From contig CAVBBP010000003.1 in assembly GCA_963593685.1 (NCBI GenBank), positions 1 through 64,000 on the forward strand: a stretch of DNA of 64,000 nucleotides. The letters are read 5' to 3'. Shown one piece after another: positions 25,518 to 34,401 of the stretch. The DNA is from W0P28-013 sp963593685 (GTDB lineage Bacteria; Bacteroidota; Bacteroidia; Bacteroidales; Paludibacteraceae). Made by a program: the position numbers and the translations under genes. Under the pieces are notes generated by a model. That model was not told the origin of the DNA, did not search any database, and was given only the letters and a program-made list of their open reading frames with translations. How positions within the stretch are numbered: position 1 is the stretch's first letter; the number at the start of each line of letters is the position of its first letter.

Positions 25518-26792
25518 ATGAAAAATCAAAAAACCAACACTTTGGCCATCGCTGTGATGTTTTGCCTGTTCTTTATGATTGCCTTCGTTACGCATTTTGC
25601 GGGTTCGATGGGCGTGATTGTAAAAAACCAGTTCCTTGGCGACAGCAGTAGCGCGAAAGCACTTTCGCAACTCGGCTCGCTTGCCAATTTTATCGCTTAC
25701 GCCTGCATGGGTATTCCGGGCGGCCTCATTCTCAAACGCCGCGGCTACAAATTTACGGCACTTTTGGCCGTTTGCATCGGTTTGGTGGGCGTCGCCATTC
25801 AGTGGATTTCGGGTCCAGCCGAGTCGTTTCTTGTCTATGTGATTGGCGCACTCGTTGCTGGATTCTCGATGTGTCTGCTCAATATCGTGGTCAATCCAAT
25901 GCTCAACACGCTGGGCGGCGGCGGCAACACAGGCAACCGCTTGATGCAGTTTGGCGGTTCGTGTAACTCTATTGGCGGCACTCTTGCCCCCGTTTTGCTG
26001 GGCTATCTGATTGGTAGCAATTTCGAAAACGCTTCGGTAGGCGATGTGGCACCAGCCATGATTATCGCTATGGTGATTTTTGCGCTTGCAGCGGTCATTA
26101 TCGGCTTTACAAAAATTCCAGAACCACACATGGAAACGCCCGAAGAGCGTGCCGCTCGCAAGGCTGGGCGCATTGTCAAAGACGAACACAGCCCACTTTC
26201 GTTCCGCCATTTTGTGTTGGGAGCAGTGGCCATTTTCCTCTACATGGGCTTGGAAATCGGCATTCCAAACACGGCAAATGTCTATTTTTCTGAAATAAAA
26301 TGGATTGGTCCAGCACTCACAGGTGCTATGATTAGCGGCTATTTTCTCTGCATGATGATAGGCCGACTGTGTGGCGGATTGCTTGGCGGCAAAGTGTCGT
26401 CGCGGGCGATGTTGGCGGCCACCGCCTTGCTTGGCATTGTTTTTTGCCTCTGCATTATGTTCTTGCCCGAGTCGATTACGGTTTCGCTGTTTGGCAAAAC
26501 AATTCCGCTGGCACTCGTCTTTGTGATGCTTTGCGGCCTTTGTACCTCCATCATGTGGGGCGCAATTTTCAACCTCGCCACCGAAGGTTTGGGACGCTAC
26601 ACAGCCACGGCATCGGGCATTTTCATGACTCTCGTTTGCGGCGGCGGCATCATTCCATTTTTGCAAAATTTGCTGGCCGACCACATCGGTTCGTTGCAGA
26701 GTTACGGACTGCTGGTCGTTTGTATGCTTTACCTTGTCTATTACGCATTTTTTGGCTCAAAAAATGTGAACACCGACATCAAAACTGAATAA
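25518..26792 (+). CDS. MFS transporter, sugar type
   Basis: 424 residues with about twelve hydrophobic segments, starting KTNTLAIAVMFCLFFMIAFV. The loop between helices 2 and 3 has the MFS-like GGLILKRRGYKF, and the middle loop (~200-225) is charged. It resembles the FucP/glucose-galactose branch of Bacteroidetes. A ROK sugar kinase begins 28 bases after the stop, so uptake of a hexose or amino sugar followed by phosphorylation is the likely joint role. The exact sugar cannot be named. Confidence 0.9.
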   Translation: MKNQKTNTLAIAVMFCLFFMIAFVTHFAGSMGVIVKNQFLGDSSSAKALSQLGSLANFIAYACMGIPGGLILKRRGYKFTALLAVCIGLVGVAIQWISGPAESFLVYVIGALVAGFSMCLLNIVVNPMLNTLGGGGNTGNRLMQFGGSCNSIGGTLAPVLLGYLIGSNFENASVGDVAPAMIIAMVIFALAAVIIGFTKIPEPHMETPEERAARKAGRIVKDEHSPLSFRHFVLGAVAIFLYMGLEIGIPNTANVYFSEIKWIGPALTGAMISGYFLCMMIGRLCGGLLGGKVSSRAMLAATALLGIVFCLCIMFLPESITVSLFGKTIPLALVFVMLCGLCTSIMWGAIFNLATEGLGRYTATASGIFMTLVCGGGIIPFLQNLLADHIGSLQSYGLLVVCMLYLVYYAFFGSKNVNTDIKTE

Positions 26793-26820
26793 TTTTCTCA
26801 CAAAAAAATAGCGAAATATC

Positions 26821-27783
26821 ATGGAAAAACCTTATGTAGTGGGCATCGACATCGGTGCTACAACCGCCAAAATTGGGCTCGTCGATATGCGCGGCAATGT
26901 GCTGGCGCAAACCGCCATTCGCAGCAACGATACCACTGACGCTCAACAGTTTATCGACAATTTGTGCGACGCTGTGCGCAAAGTTGTGGAGCAAAATTAC
27001 AGCCTATCGCAAATTCGCGGCATCGGCATTGGCGCACCCAACGCCAATTTCTACAAAGGCACCATCGAAAACACGGTGAATCTCACTTGGGGCGGTGCAA
27101 AAATCATTCCGTTTTCGGAGATGATGACGGCGTGTATCGGTCTGCCCGTGCGCATTACCAACGATGCCAACGCCGCCGCAGTGGGCGAAATGACCTACGG
27201 CGTGGCACGCGGCATGAAAAATTTTATCATGATAACGCTCGGCACTGGCGTTGGCTCGGGCATTGTGGTGAACGGCGAAGTGCTGCTCGGCCACGACGGT
27301 TTTGCGGGCGAACTCGGCCATGTTACCATGATTCGCAACAACGGTCGCCTCTGCGGCTGTGGCAAAACGGGCTGCCTCGAAGCCTATGCGTCGGCCACAG
27401 GTGTGGCGCGTACCGCACGCGAACTGCTCGAAACAACCGATCGTCAGAGCCTTTTGCGCAACATTCCGCCCGAGGACATCACCTCGAAAGATGTGTTCGA
27501 CGCAGCAAAGCAGGACGATGAACTGGCTTGCGAAATTTTCTCTTTCACAGGCAAAATGCTCGGCGAGGCGTTGGCCGATTTTGTGGCGTTCAGTTCGCCC
27601 GAAGCCATCGTGCTGTTTGGCGGCCTCACCAAGGCTGGCGACCTCATCATGAAACCCGTAGTCGAAAGCATGAACGCTAATGTGATGCCACTTTGGAAAA
27701 ACAAAATCAAAGTGCTACTCTCGCAACTAAAAGAATCGGATGCTGCCATACTCGGTGCAAGCGCACTGGCGTGGGAGTTGTAA
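26821..27783 (+). CDS. ROK family glucokinase/sugar kinase
   Basis: 320 residues. The ATP-binding motif is VGIDIGATTAKIGLV (8-22), the ROK zinc motif is CGCGKTGCLEAYAS (~178-191) with H-x-glycine-rich lead-in ELGHVTM, and ITNDANAAAVGE carries the catalytic Asp. It phosphorylates glucose or a related sugar at position 6. Paired with the upstream MFS gene at 28 bases, with no promoter match between. Confidence 0.94.
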   Translation: MEKPYVVGIDIGATTAKIGLVDMRGNVLAQTAIRSNDTTDAQQFIDNLCDAVRKVVEQNYSLSQIRGIGIGAPNANFYKGTIENTVNLTWGGAKIIPFSEMMTACIGLPVRITNDANAAAVGEMTYGVARGMKNFIMITLGTGVGSGIVVNGEVLLGHDGFAGELGHVTMIRNNGRLCGCGKTGCLEAYASATGVARTARELLETTDRQSLLRNIPPEDITSKDVFDAAKQDDELACEIFSFTGKMLGEALADFVAFSSPEAIVLFGGLTKAGDLIMKPVVESMNANVMPLWKNKIKVLLSQLKESDAAILGASALAWEL

Positions 27784-28111
27784 AGCGGCAAAGCCGCGAT
27801 TTCAGATTGTTAGTAGCAAGATATGAGTAGCAAGAAGAGATTTTAAGAAGATAGAACATAGAACATAGACTATGACAACTTGAAACTTGAAGTCCTGAAA
27901 CTCTGAATTTCTGAAACTTGAAACACAGAAACAGCGCGCAGCGACGACCAACTGCAGAAAGTTGTGGCGTGCGAAACTTTATGAACTTTATAACTTTATA
28001 AACTTGATGAACTTCTGATCAACCAATCAACTAATCAACTGATCAACTAATCAACTAATCAACCCAATCTGTAACTCTAAAACTTGAAACAATAAGAAAA
28101 ACAAACAAAAT
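27784..28111. repeat. Intergenic repeat words and 8-bp arrays before aspS
   Basis: 328 bases without a gene. Seen: AGCGGC-AAA-GCCGCG hairpin just after the kinase stop, GAAGATAGAACATAGAACATAG words, GAAACTTGAAACAC words, ACTTTATAACTTTATAAAC, and a long AATCAACT array (about 28018-28066). No promoter consensus was found close to aspS. Confidence 0.75.
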
Positions 28112-29866
28112 ATGTACAGAACAGTAACTTGCGGCGAACTGCGCGCCGCCAACGCAGGACAAACGGTAACCCTTGCCGGCTGGGTGCAACGCATCCGCAA
28201 AATGGGCGGTATGACTTTCATCGACTTGCGCGACCGCTACGGCATTACGCAACTGGCTTTCAATCAGGAGGTTGATGCCGATTTGTGCGACCGTGCCAAT
28301 CGCCTCGGACGCGAATTTGTGATACAAGCCACTGGCACGGTGGCCGAGCGTTACAGCAAAAACGCCCACATGCCGACGGGCGACATCGAAATAATTGTCT
28401 CGGCACTGAATGTGCTGAACGAGTCTGCCACGCCGCCATTCACCATCGAGGACGAAACCGACGGCGGCGACGATCTGCGCATGAAATACCGCTACCTCGA
28501 CCTGCGCCGCTCGTGCGTGCGCCAAAACCTCGAATTGCGCCACAAAATGGCGTTCGAAGTGCGCCGTTATCTTGATGAACAGGGATTTTTGGAGGTGGAA
28601 ACGCCCGTGTTGGTAAATTCTACGCCCGAAGGTGCCCGCGATTTTGTGGTGCCGAGCCGCATGAATCCAGGACAATTCTACGCCCTGCCACAAAGTCCGC
28701 AAACACTCAAACAACTGCTGATGGTCAGCGGGTTCGACCGCTACTTCCAGATTGTGAAGTGCTTCCGCGACGAAGATCTGCGTGCCGACCGCCAGCCCGA
28801 ATTTACGCAAATCGACTGCGAAATGTCGTTCGTCGAGCAGGAAGATATTTTGAATATGTTCGAGGGCATGAGCCGCCATCTGTTCAAGGCCATCAAAGGC
28901 ATCGACCTGCCAAAATTGCCGCGCATGACATGGGCTGACGCTATGAAATTCTACGGCAGCGACAAGCCCGACACGCGTTTCGATATGCGTTTTGTGGAAC
29001 TGATGGAGGTGCTGCAAGGCCACGGATTCGGCGTGTTCGACAGCGCAACCTACATCGGCGGCATCTGTGCCAAAGGGGCGGCCGCCTACACACGCAAGCA
29101 AATCGACCAACTGACCGACTATGTGCGCCGTCCGCAAATTGGCGCGAAAGGCTTGGTTTATGCCCGCATCGAAGCCGATGGCACGGTGAAATCGAGCGTC
29201 GATAAATTCTACACGCAAGAGGTGCTGCAACAACTCAAAGCCGCCATGAACGCCGAGGTAGGCGACTTGATTCTGATTTTGAGCGGCGACGACGCGATGA
29301 AAACGCGCAAACAACTCTGCGAATTGCGCCTCGAAATGGGACGCCAACTCGGACTGCGCGACCCGAACAAATACAGTTGCCTCTGGGTGGTCGATTTCCC
29401 GATGTACGAGTGGAGCGACGAGGAGAACCGCCTGATGGCGATGCACCACCCATTCACTGCGCCCAAACCCGAAGACATTCCGCTGCTCGATACCGATCCA
29501 GCCAGCGTGCGCGCCAACGCCTACGATATGGTGATAAACGGTGTCGAAGTGGGTGGCGGCAGCATCCGCATACACGATGCGAAACTGCAAGAAAAGGTAT
29601 TCGAAATTCTCGGATTCACGCCCGAACAGGCACAAACCAAGTTCGGATTCCTGATGAACGCCTTCAAATTTGGTGCGCCTCCTCACGGCGGTTTGGCCTA
29701 CGGCCTCGACCGTTTTGTGTCGCTTTTCGCTGGTCTCGACAGCATTCGCGACTGCATCGCCTTCCCCAAAAACAACCAAGGCCGCGATGTGATGCTCGGT
29801 GCCCCCAGCCTCATCGACCAAATCCAACTCGACGAACTGAAACTGAAAGTAGATCTGAAAGAGTAG
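28112..29866 (+). CDS. aspS: Aspartyl-tRNA synthetase (bacterial type)
   Basis: 584 residues, the bacterial length including the inserted GAD domain. The N-terminal OB-fold anticodon domain is visible (VTLAGWVQRIRKMGGMTFIDLRD), motif 2 includes YFQIVKCFRDEDLRADRQPEF, and motif 3 is GLAYGLDR near residue 530. It charges tRNA(Asp) with aspartate. A 590-codon open frame on the opposite strand is a shadow. Confidence 0.98.
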   Translation: MYRTVTCGELRAANAGQTVTLAGWVQRIRKMGGMTFIDLRDRYGITQLAFNQEVDADLCDRANRLGREFVIQATGTVAERYSKNAHMPTGDIEIIVSALNVLNESATPPFTIEDETDGGDDLRMKYRYLDLRRSCVRQNLELRHKMAFEVRRYLDEQGFLEVETPVLVNSTPEGARDFVVPSRMNPGQFYALPQSPQTLKQLLMVSGFDRYFQIVKCFRDEDLRADRQPEFTQIDCEMSFVEQEDILNMFEGMSRHLFKAIKGIDLPKLPRMTWADAMKFYGSDKPDTRFDMRFVELMEVLQGHGFGVFDSATYIGGICAKGAAAYTRKQIDQLTDYVRRPQIGAKGLVYARIEADGTVKSSVDKFYTQEVLQQLKAAMNAEVGDLILILSGDDAMKTRKQLCELRLEMGRQLGLRDPNKYSCLWVVDFPMYEWSDEENRLMAMHHPFTAPKPEDIPLLDTDPASVRANAYDMVINGVEVGGGSIRIHDAKLQEKVFEILGFTPEQAQTKFGFLMNAFKFGAPPHGGLAYGLDRFVSLFAGLDSIRDCIAFPKNNQGRDVMLGAPSLIDQIQLDELKLKVDLKE

Positions 29867-30042
29867 CCATGAAATTTTTGAAAGGTTATAGGTTAGAGGT
29901 TATCGTTTATAGAACATAGATTGTAGGGACGCACCGAGTGCGTCCGAAACGATTCAACGATTCAACAAATAACCAAATTCACAAATCAACAGAAACATAG
30001 AAACCAAAATTGCGTTAGCAATTTTGAAAACCAACGACTAAA

Positions 30043-30741
30043 ATGCCAAAAATCGTAGTTCTCACTGGCGCTGGCATTTCGGCGGAGAGCGGTCTGGGCA
30101 CTTTTCGCGACAACGACGGCCTTTGGGCGCGCTACCGCATCGAAGATGTCTGCACGCCCGAAGCGCTGGCACGCAACCGCGCCTTGGTCATCGATTTCTA
30201 CAACCAACGCCGCCGCGAGACGCTGGCTGCACAACCCAATGCGGCGCACCTTGCGCTGAAACGCCTCGAGGAGCAGTTCGAGGTGCATATCGTTACGCAA
30301 AACATCGACAATCTGCACGAACGCGCTGGAAGTCAGCATATTACGCACTTGCACGGTGAGATTACCAAACTGCGCAGCAGCCGCAACGAACTGGCTACCG
30401 TGCCGCTCGAAGGGTGGGAGCAACCGCTCGACGCGCGCCACCTCGACGGGTCGCTGCTGCGGCCGTTTATCGTCTTTTTTGGCGAGTCGGTGCCGCTGTT
30501 GCCGCGCGCCATCGAGGAGGTGGAGCAGGCCGACATTTTCATCGTTGTCGGCACTTCGCTGGCGGTCTATCCTGCGGCCTCGCTGGTCTATTATGTGCGC
30601 CCGAGCGTGCCGATTTACTTGGTCGATCCGGGCAATCCCGACACGCACGCCATCACCAATCCGTTCACGCACATTCGGGCGGCGGCTTCGGTGGGCGTGC
30701 CGCAGTTAGTCGATGAACTTTTGCAAAAATACAAGTCTTAA
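30043..30741 (+). CDS. Sirtuin (NAD-dependent protein deacylase) lacking zinc cysteines
   Basis: 232 residues. The NAD site is LTGAGISAESGLGTFRDNDG (residues 6-25), followed by TQNIDNLHERAG and the catalytic histidine in HLHGE. The region that normally carries a Cys4 zinc ribbon (after HGEITKLRSS) has no cysteine, giving a short zinc-less form; I recall this in other Bacteroidetes CobB-like proteins. It presumably removes acyl groups from lysines. It is convergent with the GDSL gene, with only 11 bases between stops. Confidence 0.92.
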   Translation: MPKIVVLTGAGISAESGLGTFRDNDGLWARYRIEDVCTPEALARNRALVIDFYNQRRRETLAAQPNAAHLALKRLEEQFEVHIVTQNIDNLHERAGSQHITHLHGEITKLRSSRNELATVPLEGWEQPLDARHLDGSLLRPFIVFFGESVPLLPRAIEEVEQADIFIVVGTSLAVYPAASLVYYVRPSVPIYLVDPGNPDTHAITNPFTHIRAAASVGVPQLVDELLQKYKS

Positions 30742-30752
30742 TTTGCTGAAAA

Positions 30753-31448
30753 TCAGGCAATTCGACAGTAATTCAATATCGCTTCGGCAATGAGTTGATG
30801 CCCCGCTTCGTTGGGGTGCATGCCATCGGGGCAGTAGTAGTTGCTCAGGTCGCGCTGCTCGAGAAACACGCTACTGATGTCGATGACTGGCACGCGTTGC
30901 TCCACCGCAATTTTGAACACTTCGAGGTTGTACTGCTCGTGCCAATTCTGAATGTAATTGACATTTTGCCCGATGAACTGCATGATTTTGGCACGGTCGA
31001 GTCCTTGACACACATGGTCGAAAAACAGTTGCCCATCGATGGGCGGCAGCGAGAGCAGCACAGGCCGACCGCCCAGCGCACGCACCTTGCGCACCACCTC
31101 GATATAGGTCTGCCGAAACGCCTCGAGCGTTGTGAATGGCTGGTGTTTGCCCTCGGGGTTGGCGGCCACAGCGCGCCAATCGAAGTTGCAGTCGTTGCCG
31201 CCGAACTCCAGTACCACATAGTCGCCTTGCGCTATTTTTGTGCTGTTCATGCTCAGACTTTTCATACCGTTTATAATGGTGCTGCCGAAGCGCGCCAAGT
31301 TGTTGATTGGGAAACCGAATTTGCGCTCGCAGCGCGCTACAAACGAATTGTCGCTCAATTTGTATTTCACCACACCATTGCCAAGCAGTTGTGGGTCGGC
31401 CACCACACCTTTCATGATTGAGTCGCCGAATGTTAGAATTTTTGCCAT
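30753..31448 (-). CDS. SGNH/GDSL-family hydrolase
   Basis: 231 residues from ATG 31448, the start that places the block I motif LTFGDSIMKG at residues 5-14. Block III is FGGNDCNFD and the catalytic His/Asp pair is in DGMHPNEAGH near the C-terminus. It is a serine esterase or lipase-type enzyme with unknown substrate. No signal peptide is evident, so a cytosolic site is likely. The longer upstream frame contains the promoter region and is not credited. Confidence 0.9.
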   Translation of the reverse strand: MAKILTFGDSIMKGVVADPQLLGNGVVKYKLSDNSFVARCERKFGFPINNLARFGSTIINGMKSLSMNSTKIAQGDYVVLEFGGNDCNFDWRAVAANPEGKHQPFTTLEAFRQTYIEVVRKVRALGGRPVLLSLPPIDGQLFFDHVCQGLDRAKIMQFIGQNVNYIQNWHEQYNLEVFKIAVEQRVPVIDISSVFLEQRDLSNYYCPDGMHPNEAGHQLIAEAILNYCRIA

Positions 31449-31479
31449 AGTTAGAAAAATTTCAGATTGATTTTTGCTG

Positions 31480-31487
31480 CAAAAATA
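31480..31487 (-). promoter_or_regulatory. -7 element of the GDSL hydrolase gene
   Basis: Reads TATTTTTG on the minus strand, 31 bases ahead of the start at 31448. It shares the divergent intergenic space with the LytTR gene promoter. Confidence 0.55.
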
Positions 31488-31652
31488 GAGATTTTGCCTA
31501 CCGCTTCCAAAGAAAAGTGATGTATGGCGAAAAATGACGCAGAAACCTTGTTTTGGTATCGAAAAAGCCATTTTTAGGGACGAAAATCGAAAAATTTTAC
31601 TTTCATCACACTTTTTTGGTGACAAAAGTGATAAAATTCGACACTTTTTTCG

Positions 31653-31660
31653 TACCTTTG
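31653..31660 (+). promoter_or_regulatory. -7 element of the LytTR regulator gene (TACCTTTG)
   Basis: Exact TACCTTTG, 33 bases before ATG 31694. A clear TTTG -33 box was not found at 19-20 bases. Confidence 0.7.
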
Positions 31661-31693
31661 CAGGGTCAAAATCGAGCAAAAACGACACGCACC

Positions 31694-32545
31694 ATGACTA
31701 AAATTGCCAACGCCTTCTATTCGTGGAAATTTATTTTCGCTTGGGTGCTCTGCATCACGCTTTGGACGGTGCTTTTCCCAGTTATCTATATGCCCACATT
31801 CGGTTGGCCTTACGAAATTATTTGGGACTCGCACGCCACATTTCGCATCTCGATACTCACCGCCATCGTCTTTGGTGTAACGCTGGTGAGCCGCCTATTG
31901 CTCTATTTCTGCACGCGCCACAACCACCTGACCATCTTCGAACACATCGTTTGGCTGCTGTGCGAACTCATTGTGCTGTGCCTTTTTTGCGACCTGTTTC
32001 TCGCATTGCACGCGCATTGCGGTTATTTCGACCTGCTGCCAAAAATACTGATGTGTGCCTCGCTGTCGCTGGTCATTCCCTACGGCATTTTGTGGCTGGC
32101 GGGCGAAAAAAGCCAAAGTGATACCACGGTAACCGAAAATGCCGCGCTCATTGCCGACCTGAAAGCGGGCGCGGAACATGCAGCCGAAAATGCCGTGCGC
32201 TTCAGCGACAGCAAAGGCAATGTGAAACTCGCCGTCGATACAAACAGCCTGTTTTATATTGCATCGGCGGGAAATTATGTCGATATTTGCTACGAAAATC
32301 GTGGGAAAATGGCGCGTTACAGTCTGCGCAACTCGATGAAAGGCATCGAAGCGGCCTGCGAGGCGAACCAGATAGTGCGCTGCCACCGCTCGTACTACAT
32401 CAATCTGCAAAAAGTGAAACTGATAAAGCACCTCAGCAGCGGTCTTTTCGCCGAACTGAACGCCGACGGCATCGACGATATTCCCATCTCGCCCATCTAT
32501 TCGGGCAGGGTAGTGGAACTATTTTCGGCCTTGGCACCGCAGTGA
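31694..32545 (+). CDS. Membrane-anchored LytTR transcriptional regulator
   Basis: 283 residues from ATG 31694. The first ~140 residues hold four hydrophobic segments (FIFAWVLCITLWTVLFPVI to ILMCASLSLVIPYGILWL), and the C-terminal ~95 residues form a LytTR DNA-binding domain (FYIASAGNYVDICYENRGK, RCHRSYYINLQKV). No receiver domain is present, so it senses directly at the membrane or works with a small partner. Its targets are unknown. The promoter lies just upstream. Confidence 0.88.
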   Translation: MTKIANAFYSWKFIFAWVLCITLWTVLFPVIYMPTFGWPYEIIWDSHATFRISILTAIVFGVTLVSRLLLYFCTRHNHLTIFEHIVWLLCELIVLCLFCDLFLALHAHCGYFDLLPKILMCASLSLVIPYGILWLAGEKSQSDTTVTENAALIADLKAGAEHAAENAVRFSDSKGNVKLAVDTNSLFYIASAGNYVDICYENRGKMARYSLRNSMKGIEAACEANQIVRCHRSYYINLQKVKLIKHLSSGLFAELNADGIDDIPISPIYSGRVVELFSALAPQ

Positions 32546-32820
32546 CAGAATTTCAAATTTCAGAATTTTTAGTCGCAAGATGTGAGTAGCAAGTCGCAAG
32601 ACAAGTGAGGAATGAGGAATTAGGAGTGAGGAATTTTTTAGTTAGAAGTGAGAAGTGGAAAACTAAGACGAAAACTTTTGATTAAGACCAAAGGCCTTTC
32701 CCCCTCTCGGGGGAAACGGGAAAGGGGGCTACAACTAGAAATAAACCTCACAGACTTTCCACAATGCGTTAAACTTATCAACCAATCAACCAATCAACCA
32801 ATCAACCAGAAATAAAAAAC
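32546..32820. repeat. Intergenic repeats with C-rich hairpin word and 8-bp array
   Basis: GTCGCAAGATGTGAGTAGCAAG words, GAGGAATTAGGAGTGAGG, the word CTTTCCCCCTCTCGGGGGAAACGGGAAAGGGGG (within 32692-32729; written here in parts: CTTTCCCCCTCTCGGGGG then AAACGGGAAAGGGGG), and four AACCAATC units about 32773-32808 before the dapL start. Confidence 0.75.
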
Positions 32821-34002
32821 ATGTCCAAAATCAATCTGAATTACGCAAAATTGGAGGAGAATTATCTCTTTGTGGAGGTGGCGCAGCGTACCGCCAATTT
32901 CCAAAAAGCGCACCCCGAGGCGCATGTGATAAAACTTGGCATTGGCGATGTTACGCGCCCCATCGCTGCGGTGGCGGCCGACGCTATGATGCGTGCCAAC
33001 GAGGAGTTGAAACACGCCGAAACATTCCGTGGATACGGCCCCGAACTCGGTTACAAATTTGCCAAAGCCGCCGTGCAACGCTACTACGCACGCCGTGGCG
33101 TGGCGGTCGATTTCGACGAACTGACCATCGGCGACGGCATCGGCTCCGATTTGGCTAACATCACCGACCTGTTTGCGTCGGACAACGCTGTGCTGATTCC
33201 CGACCCCGTCTATCCGCTCTACAAAGCCACTTCGATAATGGACGGACAGCGTTTGACCTACCTCGAATGTTCGGCCGAAAACAATTTTTTGCCCACACCG
33301 CCCGATTTCCCGTCGGATATGATTTACCTCTGCTCGCCCAACAACCCCACAGGTGCCACATTCGACCATCAGCAACTGAAAGCGTGGGTCGATTATGCCA
33401 ATGCGTGCGGCGCAATCATCTTGTACGACGCCGCCTACGAGCGTTTCATCACCGAGGCCGACAAACCGCATTCCATCTTCGAACTCGACGGAGCGCGAAC
33501 CTGCGCCATCGAGTTTTGCAGTATGTCGAAAACAGCGGGATTCACCAGCGTGCGCAGCGGTTGGACTTTTGTGCCGAAAGAACTTGTGCGCGACGGCATG
33601 AGCCTGAATCGCATGTGGCAACAACGCCAATCGACCAAATACAACGGTTCGCCTTACGCCACGCAGCGCGGTTTGGAAGCCGCCCTGTCGGACGACGGTC
33701 TGCGTCAATCCGACGAAAATATCGCCTACTACAAGCAAAATGTGAAGACCATAACCGATGTACTCGACCGAAAAGGCATTTTTTACAGTGGCGGCATCAA
33801 TTCGCCCTACATTTGGTTGCGCTGCCCGAACGGTATGTGCTCGTGGGACTTTTTCGATTGGTTGCTGAACACCGCGCAAGTAGTCGGTACGCCGGGCGTT
33901 GGGTTTGGTCAGCACGGCGAAGGTTTTTTCCGCCTTTCGACCTTCAACACGCACGAAGCCACCCAAGAGGCCATGGCGCGAATAGAGCGACTGATAGATT
34001 GA
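32821..34002 (+). CDS. dapL: LL-diaminopimelate aminotransferase
   Basis: 393 residues, class I/II PLP aminotransferase. Conserved points: KLGIGDVTRPI, FRGYGPELGYKFAKAA, IGDGIGSDLANI, PDPVYPLYKAT, SPNNPTGA and SMSKTAGFTSVRSGW containing the PLP lysine. It makes LL-diaminopimelate directly from tetrahydrodipicolinate for lysine and peptidoglycan, a bypass common in Bacteroidetes. Start ATG 32821. It runs toward the lipoprotein gene on the other strand. Confidence 0.96.
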   Translation: MSKINLNYAKLEENYLFVEVAQRTANFQKAHPEAHVIKLGIGDVTRPIAAVAADAMMRANEELKHAETFRGYGPELGYKFAKAAVQRYYARRGVAVDFDELTIGDGIGSDLANITDLFASDNAVLIPDPVYPLYKATSIMDGQRLTYLECSAENNFLPTPPDFPSDMIYLCSPNNPTGATFDHQQLKAWVDYANACGAIILYDAAYERFITEADKPHSIFELDGARTCAIEFCSMSKTAGFTSVRSGWTFVPKELVRDGMSLNRMWQQRQSTKYNGSPYATQRGLEAALSDDGLRQSDENIAYYKQNVKTITDVLDRKGIFYSGGINSPYIWLRCPNGMCSWDFFDWLLNTAQVVGTPGVGFGQHGEGFFRLSTFNTHEATQEAMARIERLID

Positions 34003-34334
34003 GAATTAGTCGCAAGAATTTTGGAATAAAGAGTAAGGACAAAAGAATAAAGACTTTTTTAATTATCCAATTATCTAATTTCCAATTATTTAATTAGAAA
34101 AAAATGGCGGCTTTGTTGAGCGCACCTAATTCTTAATTCTTAATTCAAAATTCTTAATTAGACGCATGGCTTTTCCCCCTTCGGGGGAAACGGGAAAGGG
34201 GGCTACAACCAGAAACTTGAAACTAGAAATAGAAAACGCTTCAACAAAACTCTGAAATTCTGAAACGCTGAAACACTGAAACCGTGCGAAGCGCGAGAAA
34301 TAACCAAATCCCCAACTCCCCAAATCCCCCACAC
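34003..34334. repeat. Intergenic repeats between convergent genes
   Basis: GTCGCAAGAAT, AATAAAGAGTAAGGACAAAAG, TAATTATCCAATTATC and TTCTTAATTCTTAATTC words, the C-rich hairpin word starting GGCTTTTCCCCCTTCGGGGG (34169-34203), and CTGAAACGCTGAAACAC words. No gene seen. Confidence 0.75.
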
Positions 34335-34371
34335 AAAAAAAAGCAGCCGCACTCCGCATTGTGCCACCGCT
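34335..34371 (-). terminator. Rho-independent terminator of the lipoprotein gene
   Basis: On the minus strand an 11-position stem (arms 34361-34371 and 34342-34352, ten pairs including two G-T) with an 8-base loop is followed by a run of eight T. On the plus strand the stem is followed by TTTTTATT, so it may also stop dapL transcripts. Confidence 0.7.
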
Positions 34372-34401
34372 TTTTATTAGAAAAAATCGAATCTCGGTTC
34401 G

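Noticed and set aside
25346..25651. 101-codon frame overlapping the MFS start
   Set aside because: First part is intergenic repeat words and the rest reads the transporter gene in another frame.
28055..29827. 590-codon open frame on the minus strand
   Set aside because: Antisense shadow of aspS, low-complexity His/Val/Phe composition and no protein-like motifs; similar long shadows occur opposite or inside other GC-rich genes (for example 17439-18893 and 16780-18186).
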